Source: Roseateles sp. DAIF2
Lineage (GTDB): Bacteria; Pseudomonadota; Gammaproteobacteria; Burkholderiales; Burkholderiaceae_C
Length of the DNA stretch: 64,000 nucleotides
Reading direction: 5' to 3'
NCBI RefSeq assembly: GCF_015624425.1
Contig: NZ_CP049919.1
Coordinates: 5,642,001-5,706,000 of the forward strand
Under the pieces are notes generated by a model. That model was given only the letters and a program-made list of their open reading frames with translations. It made no database searches and was not told the DNA's origin. Shown here one piece after another: positions 1-7,801 of this stretch (position 1 is its first letter; every line of letters begins with the position of its first letter). A program made the position numbers and the translations under genes.

Positions 1-288
1 GCCAGCACGATGGGCTTGCGGCTCAAATTCCAATTGGGCATGCAACTCTCCGATTTGCGAAAGTGAGGATGCTCACCACTTGGCGCGGCGTTTGGATCGG
101 TGCTTTCCCGACGGGCGGACTGCGCACTCGGGAACACGCGGGTAAGCCCGGCCACCGAGTCGCGGGGGAGGCCAGCGGCCGAGCAGGGCATCTCATCTTG
201 TCGCTCGCGACATCGGATGGCAGATTGGCGCCACTTTGTGCTTCCGCCCGGAACTGGCCGGCCGGGAGTCAACGAGTCTGGAGAACAA
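1..288. other. Upstream region, no supported gene
   Basis: No convincing gene is visible. Positions 1-66 are open in plus frame 1 and end in TGA, so this could be the last 21 codons of a gene starting left of the window, but the minus strand is open there too and the peptide is not recognisable. The remainder is GC-rich and would hold the promoter and 5' leader of the PEP-CTERM gene; I recognise no riboswitch. Confidence 0.3.
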
Positions 289-849
289 ATGCAAATGATG
301 AATCTGTTCAAGCGCAGCGCCATCGGCACGGCGCTGATCGCCGCAAGCATGATGGCCGGGACCGCGGCCCACGCGGGCGTCGTCACCTTCGACGTGGCGG
401 GCATCTCGAGCAACGCCGGGTTCGGCGATGCCTCGAACGAGACCCACTTCATCAATCTCTTCGAGGGCGCCCGCATCACCGCCATCTCGTGGAACGTCAA
501 TCTGTCGACCTTCTCGTCGAGCTGGCTGTCGGAGATCGGCGTCGACCTCAGCGACGGCAGCGCCAACGGGTTCTCGCTCTTCGCGGGTATCGGCGAGGAT
601 GCCTCGGGCTCCGGCAGCTTCAGCGGATCGGCCGACCTGATCGCATTGGGCACCGACTTCTATGTTGGCTCGAGCGGCAAGGTGAGGCTCGAGTTCTTCG
701 AGTACCTTGACGATGTCATCAGCGCAGCCGATGGTCGCTGGGACCGCGGCAGCCTGACCGTGACTTATGTCCCCGAGCCCTCCAGCTTTGCGCTGGCCGC
801 CCTGGCCCTGCTGGGCGTCGGCATCACCACGCGTCGCCGCAAATCCTGA
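289..849 (+). CDS. PEP-CTERM sorting domain protein
   Basis: This 186-residue exported protein begins with a signal peptide (about residues 1-29, ending AAHA) and ends with a classical PEP-CTERM tail: a VPEP motif, a hydrophobic stretch and a terminal RRRKS cluster. Such proteins are cut by an exosortase and become envelope or exopolysaccharide-associated. The central part is glycine/serine-rich and not assignable. The ATG at 289 was chosen because GGAG lies five bases upstream and the signal peptide starts there; the frame stays open further upstream without support. A terminator follows at 882. The exosortase must be encoded outside the window. Confidence 0.85.
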   Translation: MQMMNLFKRSAIGTALIAASMMAGTAAHAGVVTFDVAGISSNAGFGDASNETHFINLFEGARITAISWNVNLSTFSSSWLSEIGVDLSDGSANGFSLFAGIGEDASGSGSFSGSADLIALGTDFYVGSSGKVRLEFFEYLDDVISAADGRWDRGSLTVTYVPEPSSFALAALALLGVGITTRRRKS

Positions 850-881
850 CGAACGCGCCTCGCGGCGCCTCGATGAATCAA

Positions 882-909
882 GGGCCGCATGATGCGGCCC
901 TTTGTTTTT
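882..909 (+). terminator. Rho-independent terminator after the PEP-CTERM gene
   Basis: A perfect 7-bp GC stem (GGGCCGC, 882-888; GCGGCCC, 894-900) with a 5-base loop is followed by TTTGTTTTT. It lies between convergent genes; the T-run on the right fits termination of plus-strand transcription. Confidence 0.8.
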
Positions 910-915
910 GCGGCT

Positions 916-1365
916 TCAGCTGGCCGCTGCGCCCCCGGGTGGCAGAGGCCCCGGCGCCCCCGGGCACAGCAGCCATTGACCGCGCTGGCTGGCGTGATAG
1001 ACCGCCTCGCGGTGCTGGTGGCGAACGATCAGACGCCAGCCCGGCACCAGCGCCTGGGTGTACGCGACGCCGGGTCGCGCGCAGCCGAGCGAACCATCGG
1101 CCCAGCTCAGTTCCTCGACACCGACCTGCAGCGCCTCCGGCGCGGCAAGCCGCCAGGCGCGGGCCGCGTCGGCACGCACCGCGGCCTCGACGGCCGCCAG
1201 CGTGACGGTCCCGCCGGGCCCGGGCAACACCTGACCCGCTCTGGGGTTCGAGGGCATGGCGTTCTCGGCGCGGTCCGCCGGAATCGATTGAGCGGCCGTC
1301 ATGCCGCAGCACAGCAGGCCGAGCGCCAGACCCGCCAGCATTTTTTTGTCGAAGCGATGCGCCAT
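916..1365 (-). CDS. Small secreted protein of unknown function
   Basis: This 149-residue protein has an N-terminal signal sequence (hydrophobic MLAGLALGLLCC, probable cut after MTAAQ). The C-terminal half has a pattern seen in uncharacterised bacterial proteins: SLGCARPG, then YTQALVPGWR, and a late CPG with two spaced cysteines that could pair. It is the last gene in line behind the secretion operon, about 60 bp after the last pseudopilin-like gene, so co-transcription is possible but unproven. Start could be residue 1 or the internal Met9. No function is proposed. Confidence 0.6.
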   Translation of the reverse strand: MAHRFDKKMLAGLALGLLCCGMTAAQSIPADRAENAMPSNPRAGQVLPGPGGTVTLAAVEAAVRADAARAWRLAAPEALQVGVEELSWADGSLGCARPGVAYTQALVPGWRLIVRHQHREAVYHASQRGQWLLCPGAPGPLPPGGAAAS

Positions 1366-1425
1366 GAAGGTTCCGTTGCAGGATTCATGGCGGGAAGCAT
1401 AGCGTCCGCCGCGCCGTTCCTACGC

Positions 1426-2121
1426 CTATTCGGTCTTCGGAGTACCGGGCGGCGGGGTCGGCGTCGGCTGCACCGGCACGGCCTCGCCGCTCCCTCCTCC
1501 TGCCTGCGCGCCCGCATCGATCCGTTGTTGCTCCTGGGCCTGGGCCAGGAACACCCAGTCCTCGGCGCGCTCGATGGGGGCGTCATCCGGGAACACCTTG
1601 CGCAGCAGCTCCCGCTCCGAGCGGCTGTGCACGCCATGAAAGCGCTCGGGATCCTGCGGCGCCGGCACCAGCACCCAGTCCGCCTTGCCGGTGAAGGGGT
1701 CGACATAGGCGCGGCGCAGATGGTGCTGCGGCTTGGGGCCGCGCGTGTCGAGCAACAGGTCGTCCAGGCTGCGTGGCAGCGCGCCCGCACCCTTGCGGTC
1801 CATGCCCAGCCGCTCGCTGGCCTTCAGATAGCTGGCGATCGCCAGCGCGATCTGCTGGCCGCGGAACTCCAGCTCGCGCTCCTGCTCGCGCTGGGTCGCA
1901 ATGCTCCAGCGCTGGCCCAGCGCCGCCAGCGCCGCGGCGGTCAGCGCGACGAAGAACAACATGCCCAGATAGGTAAAGCCTCGCGAGCCCGCTGAGCTCG
2001 CACGACGGTCGTCCGCCGGGCCGCCCCAAGGACGACACGGCAAGCCGAGGTGCGGGCTCCCGCGCCGCGGCTTGCGCCCCCTCGGGGGGCCGCTCAGGTA
2101 CTCCTGGGCGGGGGGCATCAC
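1426..2121 (-). CDS. Pseudopilin-like protein with repeat-derived N-terminus
   Basis: The recognisable part is a pilin-like helix RGFTYLGMLFFVALTAA near residue 47, followed by a soluble domain with an AYVDPFTGKADW segment and a low-complexity proline tail. It resembles the minor pseudopilin-like proteins at the end of PulG-type clusters; the usual Glu at mature position 5 is replaced (GFTYLG instead of GFTLIE). No ATG or GTG lies in frame close to the pilin-like segment, so translation probably starts at GTG 2121 or ATG 2118, just after the stop of the preceding gene. About 47 residues in front of the helix are then encoded by the dispersed repeat at 1985-2110. Confidence 0.6.
   Translation of the reverse strand: MMPPAQEYLSGPPRGRKPRRGSPHLGLPCRPWGGPADDRRASSAGSRGFTYLGMLFFVALTAAALAALGQRWSIATQREQERELEFRGQQIALAIASYLKASERLGMDRKGAGALPRSLDDLLLDTRGPKPQHHLRRAYVDPFTGKADWVLVPAPQDPERFHGVHSRSERELLRKVFPDDAPIERAEDWVFLAQAQEQQRIDAGAQAGGGSGEAVPVQPTPTPPPGTPKTE
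1985..2110. repeat. Dispersed GC-rich repeat inside a pseudopilin gene
   Basis: It contains CCGGGCCGCCCCAAG (2016-2030), the reverse complement of the core CTTGGGGCGGCCCGG in the repeats at 9380-9492 and 62575-62660, plus a GCCCCCTCGGGGGGC palindrome near 2079. The copy is in frame with the minus-strand gene and supplies its N-terminal codons. Confidence 0.6.
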
Positions 2122-2124
2122 ATC

Positions 2125-2523
2125 TCACCAATCCGCATACAACCGCCCATCGCTGGCGCGCCCCGCCGCGCCGCTGCGGATGTCGTAGAGCTGGCCCTTG
2201 AGCTGGGCGTCGGGCGGCGGCGGCAGCTCGACCCAGGCATCGCGGCGCCCGGCCACCGGGTCCTCCGGCACCTCGCGCAGATAGCGCGCGCTGGCCAACT
2301 CCTCCAGATTCTCGGGATAGCGCCCGCGGTCCGCGGCGAACTGGTCGATCGCATCGCGCAGGGTGGACAGCGAGCTGCGCAGCGCCGCCTCCTTGGACTT
2401 CTCCAGGCTGTTGAAATAGCGCGGCGCGGCGATGCCGGCCAGCAGCGCGACGATCGCCATCACGACGATCAGCTCAATCAGGGTGAAGCCTCGCGGGCGC
2501 ATGACTTGCGGCTTCGCCATCAC
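2125..2523 (-). CDS. Type II secretion pseudopilin (GspG-like)
   Basis: This 131-132-residue protein has a short basic leader, the prepilin peptidase site RG|FTLIEL and a hydrophobic helix (about residues 12-33), followed by a GspG-like alpha/beta domain with GRYP. It ends in DGRLYADW, matching the DGSRYRDW end of the next gene upstream, so the two look like paralogues. The start (GTG 2523 or ATG 2520) overlaps the stop of the preceding pseudopilin, implying translational coupling. Expected role: a structural subunit of the periplasmic pseudopilus after processing by PilD, which is encoded elsewhere. Confidence 0.85.
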   Translation of the reverse strand: MMAKPQVMRPRGFTLIELIVVMAIVALLAGIAAPRYFNSLEKSKEAALRSSLSTLRDAIDQFAADRGRYPENLEELASARYLREVPEDPVAGRRDAWVELPPPPDAQLKGQLYDIRSGAAGRASDGRLYADW

Positions 2524-3086
2524 CAGTCCCGGTAGCGCGAGCCATCCAGCGCGCGCCGCTCCGACAGCGAGCGGACGTCGAACACATCGCGGCCGGGGCG
2601 CGGCTCGTCGGGCGGGCTGTCGGCCGCGCGCAGGCCCCAGGTCTCGGCCGGCTCCAGGGCCGGGTCGGCAAAGGGGTCACGCGGCAGGCGGCGCAGGAAA
2701 TACAGCTTGCGGCCGTTCGGCGATTTCGCATCGGCCACGCCGCGCACCAGATCGGCCAGCTCGCGCGGGTAGCCGCTGTCCTCGATCGTCAGCTGGATCT
2801 GCCCGGCCTCGGCCGCGCGCTTGTAGGCATCGAGCGCGCCGCGGATCTGGCGCAGCGCCTCGCGCAGCTGGAACTCCTGGCTGCGCTGCACCGACATCAG
2901 CAGCACCGGCCGCGCCGCCGCCGCCAGCACGCCCAGCATCGCCAGCACGACCAGCATCTCGATCAGGGTGAAGCCCCAGGCCCCGCGCCGCTCGTATGAC
3001 CGAGCGGACACCGCGGATCCGGCTTTGCCGGTCCGCTGGTGTCGCCCCCTTGAGGGGGCGGCCGAAGGCCGTAGGGGGTGGGTCAC
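2520..3086 (-). CDS. Type II secretion pseudopilin with long leader
   Basis: A prepilin cleavage motif WG|FTLIEML and a hydrophobic helix begin near residue 38 of a 188-residue frame; the domain behind it ends in DGSRYRDW. The first possible start, GTG 3086, overlaps the gspD stop (GTGA) as coupled genes do, but gives a 38-residue leader encoded largely by a dispersed repeat. An internal GTG at 3011 would give a normal 13-residue leader. I keep the long form because its position mirrors the other overlaps of this operon, but the start is undecided. Confidence 0.75.
   Translation of the reverse strand: MTHPLRPSAAPSRGRHQRTGKAGSAVSARSYERRGAWGFTLIEMLVVLAMLGVLAAAARPVLLMSVQRSQEFQLREALRQIRGALDAYKRAAEAGQIQLTIEDSGYPRELADLVRGVADAKSPNGRKLYFLRRLPRDPFADPALEPAETWGLRAADSPPDEPRPGRDVFDVRSLSERRALDGSRYRDW
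3012..3078. repeat. Dispersed GC-rich repeat at the gspD/pseudopilin junction
   Basis: An inverted repeat around GGATCCGGCTTTGCCGGTCC is followed by the palindrome GCCCCCTTGAGGGGGC and a GTAGGGGGTGGGT tail. The palindrome plus tail resembles intergenic repeats common in Comamonadaceae-type genomes (recognised from memory). It encodes most of the long leader of the pseudopilin at 2520-3086. Confidence 0.55.
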
Positions 3087-5290
3087 TTCACCTCCACCGT
3101 CACCATCCCCGAACCCTCCACCCGCACCGGCGGCGTCTCGCCGTTCAGGCCGGCGGCGCTCAGGCCCCCGACATTGACCGACAGCACCTGGCCGGCCGCG
3201 GCCGGCAGCGCGCGCAGCACCACCACGCGCTCGCCGCGCGGCGTCAGCTCGAAGGGCATGCGCCCCGGCGCGGCATTGCCGGCCGCGGCCTGGGCCGGCT
3301 GCAGCCGGGTGGCGTCGAACTCCAGCTCGCCGCGCACCGAGACGCCGCTGTCGTGGCGCAGGGTCACGCTGACCGTGCCGCCGGCGCCGACCTGCGGCGT
3401 CACGTCCAGCCTCAGTACCACCTCGGCATCGGCCGCCGCGCCGGCCGCCGGGGCCTGCGCGGTGGCGGCGGACCTGGCCGATGCGGCACCGGCACCCGCC
3501 AGGCCCACACCGGCCCGCGCCTGGTCGCGCAGCCGGCTGCTGAAGGCGCCCGGCGAGGCATCGGTGCCGCCCGGCAGGCGGGTCAGGCCGACATCGGGCA
3601 CCGCCGTGTTGCGCACGATGCGCGGCGTGATCAGCAGCACCACCTCGGTCTTGTTGCGCGTGTCGCTCTGCACGCCGAACAGCTTGCCCAGCACCGGCAG
3701 CCCGGACAGGCCCGGCACGCCGTTCGCGCTCTTGCGGTCCTCGTCGTTGATCAGGCCGGCCAGCACCTGGGTCTCGCCATCGTTCAGGCGCAGCGAGGTG
3801 GAGGTCTGGCGGGTGCCGATCTCATAGGCCGTGGTGCCGCCCGGCCCCTTGACCTCGCGGATCATGTTGCTGACCTCCAGGCCCACCTTGATCACCACAT
3901 CGTTGTCGAGCTGGATGGTCGGCTCGACATCCAGCTTCAGGCCCACGTCCAGATAGGACACCGAGGCCGCCACCGAGGTGGCGCCGGTGAAGTTGGTCGT
4001 GGTGGTGAACACCGGCAGCTTCTGGCCGATATGCACCTTGGCCTTGTCGCGGTTGCGCACGCGGATCTTCGGATTCGCCAGCAGGCTGGTGTTGCCCGAG
4101 GTGCCGCGCAGGGTGGCGCTCACCGCCGGGTTGGCCACCGTGGTGCGGAAGTTGCCGCGGTTGCGGATGTCGATCGCGCCGTCAACGCCCGGCACGCCAT
4201 AGCTGACCTGCTCCGGCCACTTCATGCCGATCGCCTCGACCTGGTCGGAGGCCACGTCCAGCACCTCGACCTCCAGCATCACCTCCGGCTCCGGCAGGTC
4301 GATCGAGGCGATCAGCTTCTCGACCAGGCGCATCACCTCCGGCGTGTCGCGCACCACCATCAGGTTCAGGCGCTCGTCGATATGGATGTCGCGCACCTTG
4401 GCGATCGTGCGCACCATCGCCTGGGCCGACTTCACGTCGGCATTGGTCAGGTAGAGGGTGCGGGTGATCAGCTCCTGGTGCTCGCGCTGCTTGGCCTGGG
4501 TGTTCGGGAAGATCAGCACCGAGCTGTCGTTGAGCAGCTTGCGGTCCAGCTGCTGGGTGCTCAGGATCACGCGCATCGCCTCGTCCAGCGAGACCTGGCG
4601 CAGGAACACCGTGACCTTGGCGTCGGAACGCACATCCTTGTCGAACACGAAGTTGACGCTGCTGCTGCGCGCCAGCGCCTCGAACACCTGGCGCAGCGGC
4701 GCGTCGCGGAACTCCAGGGTCACCGGCTTCTGGAAGGCCGGGCCCAGCTCGCCGCTGGCGCCGAACTCCAGCGGCCGCGCCTGCGCGATCTGGGCCAGCA
4801 GCGCACGCGCACCGCCATGGCCGGCCGACTCGGCGGTGATGTCGCGCGCGATCGATTCCGCGCGCGCCGTCTTGCCTTCGCGCAGCGCCTGGCGCGCCTG
4901 GGTCAGCAGGCCCTCATGGCGCTGGCCGCGCTCGATCTCGATCTCGAAGGCCGGCAGCCGCGCATGGCTGGGCTCGAGCTCGCGCAGCTGCGCGACGCCG
5001 GCGCGCGCCTCGTCCCAACGGCCGGCGGCGCGCTGGGTCTCGATCTGGATCAGCAGGCGGTTGACCAGGCTCGCATGGGTGCGCAGCTGGGCCGCGCGCA
5101 GCTTGTGGTCGCTCGGGTTCTGGCGCAGCGCCGTTTCCAGCACGTTGTTGGCCTCGCCCAGCTGCTGGCTGCGCGTCAGCTCCTCGGCCTGGCGCAGCGC
5201 CGGATTCGCGCAGCCGGCCAGCAGCGCGACCATCAGCAGGGTCGCGATGCAGCGCTGCGGGAGCGAGGGCGTCTTCGGGTTCGTGATCAT
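3083..5290 (-). CDS. gspD: Secretin GspD/PilQ-like with C-terminal cohesin-like domain
   Basis: This 735-residue outer-membrane channel subunit has a lipoprotein signal (lipobox LAGC near residue 29), an alpha-helical TPR-like N-terminal region, a secretin-TonB N-terminal domain (VTLEFRDAPLRQVFEALA), an N1-type domain, and the secretin core with VPGLSGLPVLGKLFG and the VVLLITPRIV signature. After the core a beta-rich module (VVLRLDVTPQVGAGG onward, about 100 residues) resembles a cohesin domain, an architecture seen in several betaproteobacterial secretins. ATG 5290 overlaps the stop of the GspC-like gene (ATGA). A lipobox on the secretin suggests it may reach the outer membrane without a separate pilotin. 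Confidence 0.93.
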   Translation of the reverse strand: MITNPKTPSLPQRCIATLLMVALLAGCANPALRQAEELTRSQQLGEANNVLETALRQNPSDHKLRAAQLRTHASLVNRLLIQIETQRAAGRWDEARAGVAQLRELEPSHARLPAFEIEIERGQRHEGLLTQARQALREGKTARAESIARDITAESAGHGGARALLAQIAQARPLEFGASGELGPAFQKPVTLEFRDAPLRQVFEALARSSSVNFVFDKDVRSDAKVTVFLRQVSLDEAMRVILSTQQLDRKLLNDSSVLIFPNTQAKQREHQELITRTLYLTNADVKSAQAMVRTIAKVRDIHIDERLNLMVVRDTPEVMRLVEKLIASIDLPEPEVMLEVEVLDVASDQVEAIGMKWPEQVSYGVPGVDGAIDIRNRGNFRTTVANPAVSATLRGTSGNTSLLANPKIRVRNRDKAKVHIGQKLPVFTTTTNFTGATSVAASVSYLDVGLKLDVEPTIQLDNDVVIKVGLEVSNMIREVKGPGGTTAYEIGTRQTSTSLRLNDGETQVLAGLINDEDRKSANGVPGLSGLPVLGKLFGVQSDTRNKTEVVLLITPRIVRNTAVPDVGLTRLPGGTDASPGAFSSRLRDQARAGVGLAGAGAASARSAATAQAPAAGAAADAEVVLRLDVTPQVGAGGTVSVTLRHDSGVSVRGELEFDATRLQPAQAAAGNAAPGRMPFELTPRGERVVVLRALPAAAGQVLSVNVGGLSAAGLNGETPPVRVEGSGMVTVEVK

Positions 5291-5838
5291 GAGGACGGTC
5301 TGAATGAGATGTTCTGTGCCTGCTGGGCCGGCAGCCAGGTCAGGGCCAGGCCGCTCGGCTCGACCCGATCGACGCGCCATTGGCCGTCGATCACGTCGCC
5401 GGCCTTGGCCGACAGACTGCGGTTCGGGCCGGTCAGCAGGGCCAGGTGTTGCCCGCCCTCCTCCAGACGGCCGATCAGCTGATAGGGAAAGGGCGGCGCC
5501 ACCGGCGCGGCCGGCGGCTGCGCCTGCTGCGGCGGGGCCGCCGGCGCGGGCGGCGGTGGCGGCGGCATCCAGGCCGCCAGCTGCGCGCCGCTGGCCTCGG
5601 GCCAGGGCTCGCGCGCGGCCGCCTCCCAGGCCGGCGGCGCGGCCGGCGCGCTGGCCACGGGGCTCGGCGCGGCGCGCGGCTTGCTCGACGGCACCGCGGC
5701 CTGCGCGACGCCTGCCGCCTCGGCCGGATCCTCCAGCTGGGCCGCCCACAGCGTGGCCGCCACCGCCACGGCCAGGCCCGCGGCGAGCGCGTACTGACGT
5801 TTACCGAGCCGGCCTGCCGCTGCTGGCTGCGCGCTCAT
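5287..5838 (-). CDS. GspC/PilP-like inner-membrane periplasmic protein
   Basis: This 183-residue protein has one N-terminal membrane helix (about residues 16-34), a long Pro/Ala-rich periplasmic linker and a compact C-terminal domain starting PYQLIGRLEEGGQHLALL, the beta-barrel type shared by GspC homology regions and PilP. It should link the inner-membrane PilN/PilO-like complex to the secretin encoded next. Both ends overlap neighbours by ATGA. It lacks a PDZ domain and is shorter than standard GspC, so PilP-like is the better description. Confidence 0.75.
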   Translation of the reverse strand: MSAQPAAAGRLGKRQYALAAGLAVAVAATLWAAQLEDPAEAAGVAQAAVPSSKPRAAPSPVASAPAAPPAWEAAAREPWPEASGAQLAAWMPPPPPPAPAAPPQQAQPPAAPVAPPFPYQLIGRLEEGGQHLALLTGPNRSLSAKAGDVIDGQWRVDRVEPSGLALTWLPAQQAQNISFRPSS

Positions 5839-6440
5839 CGGCGTTCTCCCGCCGGCGCCGCGGCCGCGACAGTACTGCGCCCATGCAGCGACCATTGCAG
5901 CTCGGCCTCCAGCTCGGCGCCGCTCGGCGCGGCGCGGCGCAGCTTCAGGCCGTCCAGGCTCAGGGCCGGGTCTTGCCGCAGCGCTGTCTCGACGAAGCCG
6001 CGCAGCTGCGCATAGCCGCCCTGCACCGGCATGCTGACGCGCAGGCGCTCCAGCCCCGCATTGGCATCGACCGCCAGGCGGTGCTCGGTGCGCGGCGTCG
6101 CGAGGCCGGCACGCAGCGCCGCCTCCAGCAGATCGGCCAGGCGCTGCTGGCGCGCCTCGGCGCCGGGCAGCGCGGCGCGCCATTGCTCCGGCGTCGCGGC
6201 GGGCTGCAGCGCCCCGCTGGCGCGCTGCAGGCGCAGCTGGCGCTGCAGGCGTTCGGCCTGAGCCACCAGCTCGTCCTGCTGCTGGGCCCAGGGCCGCGCC
6301 AGGCCCAGCTCCAGCAGGCCGGCCAGCAGCAGCGCGGCCAGGCCCACCAGGCCCGGCCAGCCGAGGCGGCGCCAGGCGGCGTGCCGCGGCAGCGCACGCA
6401 GCCGCTCGATGAGGGGATGTTGTTGGAGGGTCGCCGTCAT
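5835..6440 (-). CDS. GspM/PilO-like inner-membrane assembly protein
   Basis: The 201-residue product has a short cytoplasmic N-terminus, one membrane helix (about residues 27-45), a coiled-coil-prone segment (QQDELVAQAERLQRQLRLQR) and a ferredoxin-like periplasmic domain typical of GspM and PilO. It would pair with the upstream GspL/PilN-like protein as part of the inner-membrane platform. ATG 6440 overlaps the upstream stop and its own stop overlaps the next start. Assignment rests on topology, size and gene order more than on sequence motifs. Confidence 0.7.
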   Translation of the reverse strand: MTATLQQHPLIERLRALPRHAAWRRLGWPGLVGLAALLLAGLLELGLARPWAQQQDELVAQAERLQRQLRLQRASGALQPAATPEQWRAALPGAEARQQRLADLLEAALRAGLATPRTEHRLAVDANAGLERLRVSMPVQGGYAQLRGFVETALRQDPALSLDGLKLRRAAPSGAELEAELQWSLHGRSTVAAAAPAGERR

Positions 6441-7801
6441 GGCTGCACCTTCGCGCGCGAGACCCGCGCCAGGTCGGCGCGCAGCGCCTCGGGCGCCAGC
6501 TTGGCGGCCAGGTCGAAACGCTGACCGCTCAGGCCCTCGCCGGCCAACTGGAAGCGCGACAGCACCACCTCGCCCCAGCCCGGCGCGAGCGCCAGGCGCT
6601 CCACCAGCTGCAGCGCCTGCGCCTGGTCGGCCGCCAGGCCCTGCAGGCGCAGCTCGCGCCGCGCCGCGCTGTAGTCCATGCCCAGCCAGCTGATGACGGC
6701 GCCGTCGTCGCCCAGCCCGGCCTGCTCCACATTGGCCAGCAACGGCCCCCAGGCATGGCGCAGCAGGCCCTGCACCTCGGCACCGGCGCGCAGCTTCTCC
6801 GCCGCCAGCGCGGCCTGGGCGCGGTCCGCGCCCTTGTTGCTGCCGCTTGAGGGCAGCGGCGCGGCGGGGCGGCGCTGCAGCTGCGCCTGCAAGGATTCGA
6901 CCCGCGCCTGCGCAACGCTCTTTTGTTGATGCGTCTCCCAAGCGCTCCAGCCGGCGGTGCCCAGCACCAGCAGGCCGCACAGGGCCAGCGGCCAGGCCAG
7001 GCGGTGCGGCGGTTCGGCCGGCGCCGCAAAGTCAGGCCGCGGTGCCAGCGCCGTGGGCGCGGCCGGGCGCTCGAACCAGGCCGGCTTAGCCGCCGCGCCG
7101 TTCAGATCGCCCAGTTGGCACACGCCCGGCAGGGCCGGCATCTGCGGCGCATCCAGCCCATAGCCCTGCAGCAGCACCGGCAGGCCCGGCTGCGCCTGAA
7201 GTTCGGTCAGGGTGGCCAGCAGCGCCTCGACCGTCGGCGCGGCCAGGCGCTGGTGGCGCAGCTGGCGCGGCGTGCCCGCCTGCAGCTGCAGCCAGGTCAG
7301 CAGATCGCCCTCGACCCAGGCCAGCGCCGCCTGCGGTGCCTTGATCCAGTCGGGTTGGTCGACGGCCAGGCGCTGCAGCAGCGCGGCCCAGGCCGGCCGC
7401 AGGCCGCGCAGCGCGACCTGGCGCTCCTCCAGGGTGGCGCGCAGCGCCGCCAGGTCCAGCCCATGCAGCGCGCTGGCCCCGGCCGCGCCGCCAGCGCGCC
7501 AGCCGGCCAGCGGCCAGCGCAGCGCCGCGGCGCCGAAGTAATGACTCAGCAGCTGGCGCGCATAGCCCTGCAGCGCCGCCTCGTCGGCCAGCGGCAGGCC
7601 CGGCTCGCAGACCAGATGCTGCAGCAACCGCTCCGAGGCGACCAGGTCCAGCGCCTGGCCCGGCGCCGCCTCGATCGCCGCCAGCCCGCGCCCGTCCAGC
7701 CAGGCCAGACGCGGCTTGGCCAGCCGCGCCCGCAGGGCCTGGCGCCAGCGCAAGACCTGCCCCCCGGGGGCGACGGTTTGATTACTCGTCGAGGGTGACA
7801 C
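6437..7801 (-). CDS. GspL-like (PilM/PilN-type) platform protein
   Basis: This 454-residue protein has an N-terminal cytoplasmic region without clear ATP-binding motifs, one membrane helix near residues 268-288 (LAWPLALCGLLVLGTAGWSA), a coiled-coil and a periplasmic PilN-like domain. Size and layout match GspL, which recruits the GspE ATPase, or a PilM-PilN fusion. GTG 7801 overlaps the 3' end of gspE by about 20 bp. The position between ATPase and PilO-like genes supports the role. Confidence 0.72.
   Translation of the reverse strand: MSPSTSNQTVAPGGQVLRWRQALRARLAKPRLAWLDGRGLAAIEAAPGQALDLVASERLLQHLVCEPGLPLADEAALQGYARQLLSHYFGAAALRWPLAGWRAGGAAGASALHGLDLAALRATLEERQVALRGLRPAWAALLQRLAVDQPDWIKAPQAALAWVEGDLLTWLQLQAGTPRQLRHQRLAAPTVEALLATLTELQAQPGLPVLLQGYGLDAPQMPALPGVCQLGDLNGAAAKPAWFERPAAPTALAPRPDFAAPAEPPHRLAWPLALCGLLVLGTAGWSAWETHQQKSVAQARVESLQAQLQRRPAAPLPSSGSNKGADRAQAALAAEKLRAGAEVQGLLRHAWGPLLANVEQAGLGDDGAVISWLGMDYSAARRELRLQGLAADQAQALQLVERLALAPGWGEVVLSRFQLAGEGLSGQRFDLAAKLAPEALRADLARVSRAKVQP

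Noticed and set aside
1..66. 3' end of a gene entering from the left
   Set aside because: Open in frame on both strands over only 66 bases; no recognisable peptide, so it was not called as a gene.
2996..5482. Very long open frame antisense to gspD (828 codons)
   Set aside because: It is a shadow of the secretin gene in GC-rich DNA, with low-complexity Arg/His/Gln/Leu composition and no domain.
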